From a virus, in the IMG/VR virus record IMGVR_UViG_3300020172_005677, positions 1-21,471 of that record: 21,471 bases of DNA. One strand, written 5' to 3'. The notes below the pieces were generated by a model. The model was not told the origin of the DNA and did not search any database. It worked only from the letters and a program-made list of their open reading frames with translations. This document shows, one piece after another, positions 20,201-21,471 of this stretch (position 1 is the stretch's first letter; every line of letters starts with the position of its first letter). Made by a program: the position numbers and the translations under genes.

Positions 20201-21471
20201 ATGACACGTTGCTATCAGGAGGTAATCTAGGTTATACCACTGCCACAGGCATACTGGCGCAGGACATTTTGATCGATGGCGATGGATTCGTCACACCCAC
20301 AACCAGCAAAGGACCAGAAGAACTGGTTCCTGGACAGGTGTTGGATACTCTAGACATACAGGTCTATGACAGATCAGGTGACACTGGATCAAGGATTTTC
20401 AGTTACAATTATCGCACGGACGGAGTAAACAAAAATTATTCCATAGATTCATTACCACAAAGCCAGCAAGCTGTGTTTGTTAAATTGAATAACATTATTT
20501 TAGATAACAGTCAATATACCACTGATTATGAAAATAAAACTGTGATCCTTAACACGCTGCCAGCGGCCGGTCTTGCTGTGAATATTGTGACCATGGGTAT
20601 CAACGGTGAAAAGATTGTGGACACAGATAAATTTATTGGCGATGGCAGCACATTTATCTTTGTGACCAGAGCACAATTTAACTCAGATTACACGTCTTTT
20701 GTACGAGTCAATGGCGAAGAGTTATCTTATGTGTTGGAAGAGACAGATAGCAGTTATCAAGCCAGCAACAGAATCTTAATTAAATTTGCTGTGCCACCAA
20801 CAGCTGGCAGTGTGATCAACTATGTGATATATGCCAGTGCCAACAAAGTATTCAGTGAAGTGATCATGGATGATTTCATTGGTGATGGATCATCTGTAGT
20901 GTTTACTCTCAGTCAGACTCCTTTCAATCAACAACCACTCACAAACAATGTGATAGTTAAGGTCGGTAATGCCATATTAAATGCAGGTTACAATCAGACG
21001 TTTGACGTGCAGACATCTATACGCACATACAATCTCAGCAAGTGGCAACAGCCTGCTGGTTCGGTAGCAGGTTCCAATGTGAAAGTCTTTCTAAATAATG
21101 TTGAAGTTCCTGTGGCTGATTACACATGGAATATCACAGCAACCAGTATTAATTTAAGACCAGGCGTGGGTTTCACTGGAGACAAGTTGAAAATTTTTGT
21201 ACTCAACGACGGCGATTACACTGTGGTCAATAATACTTTGACTTTGGATACTGCGCCTGCGAATGCCGCAAATATTAAAGTTTATCAATTCAGCAATCAT
21301 GATATTTTACAAATAGATAGAATAAATTATGACGTGGTAGCCAGAGACACTCTCATAGTGGGATCTTCTGATTATTTCCAATATCAAAATTTAAAAAATG
21401 GGCTAATTAGACTGAGACGCACTGCCACAGATGCTCAATATGTTTGGGTGCTCGTGAATGGACAACTGTTG
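5239..21471 (+). CDS. Giant modular virion protein in the gp7 position (3' end beyond the window)
   Basis: From ATG 5239 the frame stays open for 5411 codons to the last base, so the protein exceeds 5400 residues and about 590 kDa. I translated it in full and found no stop. It is very probably a virion baseplate or fibre protein, from its place after gp6 and its many beta modules. Order by residue: N-terminal block (about 1-160, REYYWLP at 147-153); degenerate cupredoxin fold (175-280); virion block (395-590, NRAKRPIIEF); cupredoxin with copper ligands (742-834); helical stretch (950-1015); conserved blocks (PTKLGLY 1108-1114, HTHPWEML 1258-1265); KGT block (1895-1995); propeller (2215-2314 and 3298-3664) around a 1000-residue insert; virion blocks (3815-4345); GxGY modules; tandem beta modules to the end. 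No signal peptide, transmembrane helix or Shine-Dalgarno is seen. Whether it is a true gp7 homologue is unproven. I recall similar blocks in very large proteins of marine myoviruses. Confidence 0.93.
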   Translation, partial: MAYDNDQNEPNLPSGNETKQERNAADLLPRYFRTAVNKKFLYSTVDQLLSPGTVEKISAFYGRKTAKSFSAEDNYINEISADRQNYQFEPVVVRKDNLGNITFTKDYIDYINQLKILGGNTSNHSTLNSQEYYSWNSNIDWDKFVNFREYYWLPEGPEIISITGQQQQLNSQYTVKLADNLDNYAYVLTPDGLTQNPTITLYRGVTYQFSIDTPGMPFTIKTARTLDLDNIYDDGVASIPDVDKQFVEKGTVTFTVNYNTPDTLYYVSQNDINAYGLIKIADIEENTTIDVEKEIIGKKTYTLQNGTKLSNGMKINFKGVVTPVKYATDEWYVEGVGSAIVLIKERDLLSPNDLADETIEAFDAENFDETAFEIDNPDRELKDYIVIKKNSPDLNPWTRSNKWVHKSVLQASAINNNNVLDSNEINRAKRPIIEFDAGLKLFNFGTKAKQYVDVVDTFTKDVFSNIEGATGYNIDGVNLVQDMRILVTADTDTLVKNRIYQVNIINFGGDGDPTNKQISLLDTDDGAPQTGDVVLVASGTVNQGRMYHYDGNSWKIAQSKTKINESPLFDLCDSEGTSYSDPVKYLGNNFLGNKIFNYREGVGTADVELGFPLAYRNFNNVGDILFDFPLVTESFTYQSGEDVLSINTDVGYLKKYSDRTTFTSVSGWTKAHSVSKQMVVRQYTAAEQVNDFAVDVYKNSALLNDLILKVYVDNKLLLDSTSAQLNTFPLNKNYFVTNAASETYVFSGDAIGNNITINATVGDTLTFNVSANGHPFILKSVAGAGLSNALSTGVTNNGSQTGTVTWNTTGYASGIYYYNCQYHTSMQGQIVLTAAGINRSEYQTVDINKVLHVRLNNDLSAGQSIILKSHSAAAKSDQGHYEIPINLESNPFNEKLENFTFGEVSNHVESIVAQLDNFIGDNPGSNNLRDIGNLSTFGTKFVQHSGPLNIALYHLLNKEINVIKAVRYAQKEYDKFKKTFLQTAETSNFDGTVREHVDKILKEINLEKNNNMPFYFSDMFPYGAAKKNVFTVLDDSNKYFALSKPFSMSVLSNKAVQVYVNDTQLMHGIDYEFTAENFCLINKTLSAGDQVLVIEYESTDGNYVPPTPTKLGLYPRFKPMKYLDDTYITPKNVIQGHDGSIMVAYDDYRDDLLIELEMRIYNNIKIEYDKYCRNIHDFVPSKDRSTGIDVSSIDSSMAADFINWNNTLGTLDFTANDFFNIAETFTYNHNKMLAFDDTRLPGFWRAVYKQAYDTDRPHTHPWEMLGFSEQPTWWTTVYGPAPYTSDNLILWEDLQNGVIREPGKKLLYDDKYKRTSLLNHLPVDEDGKLLSPYDSGYADNFVYTQSLGAYKFGDQAPTETAWRRSSHYPFSLLKAMLLNRPAHTMSVYFDASRIKKDITNQIIYTETNKRLTLQDLVFPNSRVDEEYVHTSGLINYISNYIKTDVLKNYKNYQSDVKNLTQNLGIRVKGFTQKEKFKLLLDSRSPLNQNNVFVPDENYTIHLNTSTPIEVLVYSGVMVEKLASGYMIRGYDQFNPVFQYYPPITTAQDTVKKVGGISRSFIKFNANTIFTAGQIVFERNNYYRVLRDYRSGAQFDSTKHTLLTELPIDGGAVATFSNQYANKIATLDYGTVLADVQSVVNFLLGYNRYLLSKGFIFNNYNKEINTVENWRLSAQEFMFWSTQNWREGAVLSLSPAAQKLELQTTYSVADNIFDNFYDFTVLKTDGSKLPRNKLNVLRQNNYFCLTTKNTTDGIYFVKIPLVQKEHMVLVDNVTVFNDVIYDLAPGYRQDRIKVIGYVASNWTGGLNVPGFIFDEVIIKEWNAFTDFNMSDVVKYKQFFYSANEFVAGSSTFAFDKWTKLAEKPVSSLKPNFEYKTNQFGDFYDLDTDNFDVEQQKLAQHLIGYQKRQYLQNIINDDVAQYKFYQGFLQDKGTKNALEKLFNSLASANKDSIEFHEEWAIRTGQFGAVNAFDEVEYLLDEKQFRLNPQPIELTDVETFETTNFVYKIKSGDAYLTPENYDHKPFPSKYVSEGYVRTAGFVDPNDVHYTLKNYDDILQVNAATLTYNQYVWIAFEKQSWNVYKHKLITVDPLDYSTTIKNSVTSVAESGDDVLVTVAQYNANIQANQIISVRVNQITQLLKVKNVSGNIITCFKNGTTNETIDSSTGTLGIFIGAKLADLSEVNAHLIDNGKMSGELLWVENDNNDRWVTLKNIPSWQKHQEILNPADDSTASFGLAMAANSDNTVLAVANVNNSVYIYSRDSSANTFTLRQEISSPSALWSNADDDFGASLALSADGRYLIVGAPKASQVKSNYQGNFDPDFNYVNGDIVRHNEQLWQVLKPILPADLVNIPGDSAGVNFTTFDSAAFVYETLYNNLENSYPDLKILLRGDYVHTLNDTLATPIVTDHILVRASLEQYNGTDVGDKLQLLWNLLNTSYPSGTGNVPFDGNITGIDKSFIDGQHVIQHKVDDILNVAITTTDVNVNDVLESDQASGTVCYKRKIGLRTIIYLKNINGQFADSGSLLKNSLPVGNYTRTVTDDYANLGGWWYINLGFDVGNTQSNTFKSDSKKSLIVQDIIKAADTRAVKPFINILDSQAQQAVSLPTAPTAASEIAILSYRKSAELLGSGGQYYEQDGTLGAATKGVQNSKLYVVRVPKTLSDQYNLPYVSNSAQISMWVNSIYTGNSLARFEIDNLSDDLTFDTVNSKDNNDSTVARKEIYDIWNGLLYVTANQSAGNFWVPSEGDTIRARTGSFLTGFVTGTATVAYVKTISPAGGATVLQIYIKNKSGSFTPAQTIDIISSVNLNIPSSASHRDIGPLNSAELENAITGSLFVFEAKDALGDSTNTKILNVKTQFQDVDYITNSFVIDAAGASVMNNSAVINIEKSIITNATPGSTDTLTYAVSIVQPGNQFQIGNTFTVDGSLLGSESGTNDCTFAVLATKTQFSNITQSDIKTSDQISQGAGVNARFNIERQGSLYVIQSVEDSGVGYQKDDIITILGNRLGGNTITNDLTFKLLGIRKIYANISASSNSVAGIGALFNVIREGSTYSIEIRNSGSGYVVGDQLTFLGSSLEGTAPANNCTGTVSTVSAGGRILTVSATGTAVQSGVGGVPQNTALLEFAPKVVTFNLLTLVPGTNYTNGGIYETTTTGLGVGLQVQVFSTGGVIDSVVIIRAGIGYAAGDTVTILNIFGGSPASINISTVDSIGDIAQVGGLHAVHNINGLVNLDHTKVNGLEYWLWDEDKQDGILRQANAPFRKNRDYKQVFNIPVGSGPASAYTNEGAFVVYEKTAAGSYDTVGAFTTPDQKNNARLGSKIKISQSGNSTVAFVSTASSTALDDKIYFIQHDASKKWHLSIDPNYTGVFDTTSTYFLGDLAQQGGKIYQSKTNQAAGAFNINFWTELPEGVDYLGYVPPSPSDPLLDVSNLDLTNLSNFSENFDISKSGGVLAISLTYSSPARQRVAVYSLYDGRYRYRQIIAPPSDLIDLSAEYATSVAVSDDGRFIAVGSPTFEGALTDSGAVYVYKLIPTGTNPQYELSQTLTSPKPQTNERFGKKLDFDGNTLVISSVNRIDSTTEYPSGSVYIFENYNDFYIFADTFEYANEIFTDFGKDILISDNHVYVALPDFDNGNAINGLVVDFKRYNAASWTTHKYPLEPVNVEKIKSIFLYNVRSNFISQNLDYIDPIQGKIAGTAEQELFYKTYYDPAIYNTGTSTVSVDVKNIWGELQVGRLWWDLSTVKFYDPYQVNIIFQTNYWNKIYPGSSVDVYEWVESEYLPEQWNQLSQTKEGIAKGISGNTKYDNTVYVSQQTYDFISDSFNNRYYYWVKNKKTLPNYEFRKLSAFDVARLIEDPKKQLYRFVAMLSENKFSLFNCNNILVNKDVAINFKLWTIDNQNINSHNQYQLVSEGISYSFPKKEIEAVWFNSLIGVDEQFRPVPDPNLSPKYRYGTLRRPRQSWFVNKTEAFKQVIERINSVMIKYQIAEDRDLTDLSTLQNFPSTVTRLYDQVKDTLLELQFINATRIKQAQLQLVISNGSIISVNIIQQGYGYLVVPTYKIIDSTGTGAEITLTINAVGQVITATVDKQGQNYSDAASITVRKYSVLVKNDTTVNNKWSIHNYDPKELWQRAQSQTFDVNLYWSYVDWYAEGYNKFTEINHLVPASYELQLFDISIGDVVKIENVGIGGWLLLKKIDDQVNVDYTINYETIGRQNGTIQFNSKLYDNTTANLGYNSNSFDLTLYDSQPLIESRIILETVRDKIFIDELAVEYNKLFFASMKYVFNEQLFVDWAFKTSFVTATHNVGELSQKTVFKNDNLSNYQDFVNEAKPYKTKVREYISSYESNEQSQSLTTDFDLPPTYSVATNSIEASVAQVNNNQITNSNLTSDYPNKHWSDNVGFKIISINLADAGLGYLGVPNITITGGGGSGAEAQAYVSNGKITRIKIIKSGSGYLSAPTVIISGSIGNTGRTAKATCVLGGSLIKTTHMRVKFDRTTSKLLILNLSKTETFSGTGSKFNFDLKWPINLKSNKIMVTVNQKRALFSEYVYANTQDTATTYTSAPVQTTGASSNGQTATLTFAAQITPAFIKGQTVKVSGITPLGYNGIHIVTDSTLNSVSFNLTSASPLGSQTVAGNIVVTNQLTNSYVRYKGEVTFNVPPALGSTIVIQYEIDANILQTQDRVNLLYEPTTGMLGKDLAQLIDGIDYGGVEIRSFDFPTLGGYGSGPFMIGLFDSYDTSYEDEVFTLDQSTNKFQLSKPLAAGVSYNVYRRGARTHTADGSSKIYSYASFNYPGLGGPVSNNVLVRVDGIIIDKNLYALNSNNQTIEFVTAPLAGTTVIISDSNPVRIDDPLYGFVPLTVTAADDSTNQFTVNSTSTLAANMPIIFNGTVFGGIVNTANNPTIYFIKDIIGPTQFTISATAGGSIFGGVLTDTGSMTLRRPLANPYARMQTIIGDGSTTEVQIDEQSINPETNDIIVIRKSTSDGSFLPDPDEYDTLLSGGNLGYTTATGILAQDILIDGDGFVTPTTSKGPEELVPGQVLDTLDIQVYDRSGDTGSRIFSYNYRTDGVNKNYSIDSLPQSQQAVFVKLNNIILDNSQYTTDYENKTVILNTLPAAGLAVNIVTMGINGEKIVDTDKFIGDGSTFIFVTRAQFNSDYTSFVRVNGEELSYVLEETDSSYQASNRILIKFAVPPTAGSVINYVIYASANKVFSEVIMDDFIGDGSSVVFTLSQTPFNQQPLTNNVIVKVGNAILNAGYNQTFDVQTSIRTYNLSKWQQPAGSVAGSNVKVFLNNVEVPVADYTWNITATSINLRPGVGFTGDKLKIFVLNDGDYTVVNNTLTLDTAPANAANIKVYQFSNHDILQIDRINYDVVARDTLIVGSSDYFQYQNLKNGLIRLRRTATDAQYVWVLVNGQLL
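5761..6078 (+). other. Domain: degenerate cupredoxin-like fold in the giant protein (residues about 175-280)
   Basis: The strand pattern follows a small cupredoxin: NPTITLYRGVTYQFSID, then GMPFTIKTAR, a spacer, GTVTFTVNYNTPD and LYYVSQNDINAYGLIKI. It parallels the domain at 7462-7740 strand for strand. At the expected ligand positions the His is replaced (Met216 before PF), and residues 264-278 contain no Cys, His or Met. The fold may be kept for structure without copper. The assignment rests on internal resemblance. Confidence 0.6.
7462..7740 (+). other. Domain: cupredoxin with an apparently complete type-1 copper site (residues about 742-834)
   Basis: The segment reads as a plastocyanin/amicyanin-like beta-sandwich: ITINATVGDTLTFNVSANG, then HPFILKS, a variable loop, GTVTWNTTGYASGIYYYNC and HTSMQGQIVLTA. 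The four classic type-1 ligands are present in order: His774, Cys820, His823 and Met826. The C-x2-H-x2-M spacing is that of amicyanin (Cys92, His95, Met98); plastocyanin has C-x2-H-x4-M. The domain lies in the same frame as the virion blocks on both sides, so it is part of the giant protein and not a separate gene. Copper binding is inferred from the ligands, not shown. Confidence 0.75.
8101..8280 (+). other. Domain: helical, Lys/Glu-rich stretch in the giant protein
   Basis: Residues about 955-1014 are the clearest predominantly helical part of an otherwise beta-rich polypeptide, with LLNKEINVIKAVRYAQKEYD and HVDKILKEINLEKNN. It separates the copper-site domain from a conserved beta block and may be a hinge or an oligomerisation element. 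This is inference from composition. Confidence 0.4.
8281..9120 (+). other. Conserved virion blocks in the giant protein (residues about 1015-1294)
   Basis: A beta module (VQVYVNDTQL, then GIDYEFT) leads into PPTPTKLGLYPRFKP, VIQGHDGSIMVAYDDYRDD and a helix with ELEMRIYNNIKIEYD. Further on comes FWRAVYKQAYDTDRPHTHPW, then LGFSEQPTWWTTVYGPAPYT and LILWEDLQNGVI. I recognise these as strongly conserved phrases in very large structural proteins of marine tailed phages. Their molecular role is not known to me. The Trp/Tyr/His richness suggests a tightly packed core domain. Confidence 0.55.
9937..10056 (+). repeat. Carbohydrate-binding-like beta module, copy 1
   Basis: Residues 1567-1606 have the pattern of CBM5/12-like modules: AGQIVFERNNYYRVLRDY followed by a loop and LLTELP. 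The usual late Trp is missing. It is the weakest of four dispersed copies in the giant protein. Confidence 0.4.
10696..10815 (+). repeat. Carbohydrate-binding-like beta module, copy 2
   Basis: Residues 1820-1859 run W...FNMSDVVKYKQFFYSANEF, a short loop, then FDKWTKL. This fits a CBM5/12-like layout of leading Trp, a D-V-V-x-Y strand, an aromatic strand and a closing W-x-x-L. It lies directly before the KGT block. Confidence 0.5.
10921..11220 (+). other. KGT block: possible gp7-like wedge motif (residues about 1895-1994)
   Basis: The block begins with helix (KLAQHLIGYQKRQYLQNIIN), then YKFYQGFLQDKGTKNALEKL at 1920-1939 and EEWAIRTGQFGAV at 1956-1968. The F-Y-x(n)-K-G-T-x(n)-LF pattern resembles the segment of T4 gp7 that reads YDFYSTKGIEASYKFLF. 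Related KGT motifs occur in other phage tail and baseplate proteins. The match is short, so homology to gp7 is a hypothesis supported mainly by gene position. Confidence 0.45.
11881..12180 (+). other. FG-GAP-like beta-propeller, blades 1-2 (residues about 2215-2314)
   Basis: Two integrin-type FG-GAP blades are visible. Blade one has SFGLAMAANSDNTVLAVAN and then VYIYSRD. Blade two has DDFGASLALSADGRYLIVG ending in AP. Such blades form seven-bladed propellers that often bind ligands or partner proteins. The propeller breaks off after blade two and resumes near 15130. Confidence 0.65.
12187..12261 (+). repeat. Carbohydrate-binding-like beta module, copy 3
   Basis: Residues 2317-2341 include FDPDFNYVNGDIVRHNEQLW followed by QVLKP. 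The Y-x-x-G-D-I-V-x-x-N strand is typical of CBM5/12-like modules. The module opens the insert that interrupts the propeller. The closing W-x-x-L is not seen nearby, so it may be partial. Confidence 0.45.
13939..14850 (+). repeat. Cluster of four 'GxGY' beta modules (residues about 2901-3204)
   Basis: Four related units lie in a row inside the propeller insert. Their cores are QPGNQFQIGNTFTVDGSLLG, DSGVGYQKDDIITILGNRLG, NSGSGYVVGDQLTFLGSSLE and RAGIGYAAGDTVTIL. The shared pattern is G-x-G-Y/F, three or four residues, then D/N, three beta residues, Gly and a Gly/Asn-rich turn. The first unit has lost the exact GxGY. The copies are diverged at DNA level, so this is an old protein-level repeat. 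Confidence 0.6.
14492..14509 (+). repeat. Short 9-bp tandem repeat
   Basis: GCACAGTGA occurs twice head to tail, encoding T-V-S-T-V-S inside the second GxGY unit. It is a local example of the CACAGTG motif that recurs through the window. It is probably the product of slippage or codon bias. Confidence 0.7.
15130..16230 (+). other. FG-GAP-like beta-propeller, blades 3-7 (residues about 3298-3664)
   Basis: Five further blades complete a set of seven with the two at 11881-12180. Cores start at LGSKIKIS (3313), ENFDISKSGGVLAIS (3437), YATSVAVSDDGRFIAVGSP (3491), RFGKKLDFDGNTLVISS (3551) and DFGKDILISDNHVYVALP (3607). Several are followed by V-Y-V/I-Y/F strands, as expected for the next strand of a blade. 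A carbohydrate-binding-like module is inserted between blades 3 and 4. The blade count is my reading of the motif spacing. Confidence 0.6.
15331..15447 (+). repeat. Carbohydrate-binding-like beta module, copy 4
   Basis: Residues 3365-3403 give TTSTYFLGDLAQQGGKIYQS, a short loop, then INFWTEL. This is a good CBM5/12-like outline: Y-x-x-G-D strand, G-G-x-I-Y strand and closing W-x-x-L. It sits in a loop of the propeller between blades 3 and 4. Confidence 0.5.
16681..17190 (+). other. Conserved virion block in the giant protein (residues about 3815-3984)
   Basis: After the propeller the protein returns to conserved virion phrases: RYYYWVKNKKTLPNYEFRKL, DVARLIEDPKKQLYRFVAML, then VDEQFRPVPDPNLSPKYRYG and LRRPRQSWFVNKTEAF. 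I recognise the style from very large marine phage structural proteins. No enzymatic motif is visible. Confidence 0.5.
17323..17529 (+). repeat. Two 'GxGY'-type beta modules (residues about 4029-4097)
   Basis: SVNIIQQGYGYLVVPTYKII is followed by GTGAEITLTI and then ATVDKQGQNYSDAASITV. This is the same two-layer pattern as the better-preserved pair near 18421. Both copies are diverged. Confidence 0.5.
17581..18300 (+). other. Conserved virion block in the giant protein (residues about 4115-4354)
   Basis: This block contains LWQRAQSQTFDVNLYWSYVD followed by WYAEGYNKFTE, and later YNKLFFASMKYVFNEQLFVD with WAFKTSFV, ending in NEAKPYKTKVREYISSYE. It mixes helix and aromatic-rich strands and looks like a compact folded core. 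I recall near-identical phrases in giant phage virion proteins, which supports calling the gene structural. Function is unknown. Confidence 0.5.
18421..18651 (+). repeat. Two well-preserved 'GxGY' beta modules (residues about 4395-4471)
   Basis: INLADAGLGYLGVPNITITG runs into GGGGSGAEAQAYV, then IKIIKSGSGYLSAPTVIISG and a Gly/Asn turn. This is a common bacterial and phage beta repeat (I-x-x-x-G-S-G-Y-x-x-x-P-x-V-x-I-x-G-G-G). The all-Gly turn uses four consecutive Gly codons. Confidence 0.6.
18901..20040 (+). other. Beta-domain series in the giant protein (residues about 4555-4934)
   Basis: Consecutive small beta domains are visible. One is Ig-like, with FIKGQTVKVSGITPLGYNGI. Next is a Gly/Tyr-rich domain, LIDGIDYGGVEIRSFDFPTL, followed by GGYGSGPFMIGLFDSYDTSY. 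Then come VLVRVDGIIIDKNLYALN and a domain with PIIFNGTVFGGIV and TQFTISATAGGSIFGGV. They look like the stacked modules of fibre or baseplate arms. No enzymatic signature is seen. Confidence 0.45.
20071..21471 (+). repeat. Tandem beta modules with GDGS turns at the visible end of the giant protein
   Basis: The pattern GDGS-x(n)-beta, then V-x-V-N-G-x-x-L, a variable tyrosine strand, and I-x-F-x-x-P-P-x-x-G recurs. GDGS turns are at residues 4948, 5134 and 5215. Between them lies EELVPGQVLDTLDIQVYDR (5027-5045), a phrase I recall from other giant phage proteins. Further VFLNN and VLVNG units follow to the window end without a stop, so more modules are likely beyond it. Confidence 0.55.

Noticed and set aside
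1-21471. tRNA genes, CRISPR arrays, insertion sequences, terminators
   Set aside because: All gaps between genes are under 60 bp, and no cloverleaf, regular spaced repeat, transposase or strong GC hairpin with a T-run was seen.

Overview
The window looks like a late structural region of a T4-like tailed phage (contractile-tail myovirus, class Caudoviricetes), probably marine. The evidence is gene order and protein content: the end of a putative tail-lysozyme/hub gene, an unrecognised helical protein, a PAAR spike-tip protein, a gp25-like wedge protein, a gp6-like wedge protein, then one enormous virion gene. All are on the + strand and packed almost end to end. There is no tRNA, rRNA, insertion sequence, integrase, CRISPR array or bacterial housekeeping gene. 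The host cannot be read from the sequence; the style resembles phages of marine cyanobacteria and SAR11-type bacteria, which is inference.

Layout. 1-195 is the C-terminal end of an upstream gene. 192-902 is an acidic, Ala/Ser/Leu-rich helical protein of unknown role, overlapping the previous stop by ATGA. 918-1226 is a PAAR protein that should cap the central spike. 1242-1685 is a gp25/TssE-family protein and 1744-5223 is gp6; together these form the core of the baseplate wedge. From 5239 one reading frame stays open to the last base: 5411 codons with no stop, codon by codon. It lies where T4 has gene 7. It is a mosaic: conserved virion blocks, two cupredoxin-like domains (one with a complete type-1 copper ligand set), a seven-bladed FG-GAP-like propeller interrupted by about 1000 residues, four dispersed carbohydrate-binding-like modules, eight 'GxGY' beta modules, and tandem beta modules at the end.

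Working together. The PAAR protein would sit at the spike tip. gp25 and gp6 would join the hub to the wedges. The giant protein is most simply a peripheral baseplate/wedge or tail-fibre-like component, carrying many possible surface-binding modules outward from a wedge-like scaffold.

Intergenic gaps are under 60 bp. Clear ribosome-binding sequence is seen only before gp6. Codon choice (AGC for Ser, GTG for Val, ACA for Thr, AGA for Arg) looks uniform across the window, so nothing in it looks recently acquired.
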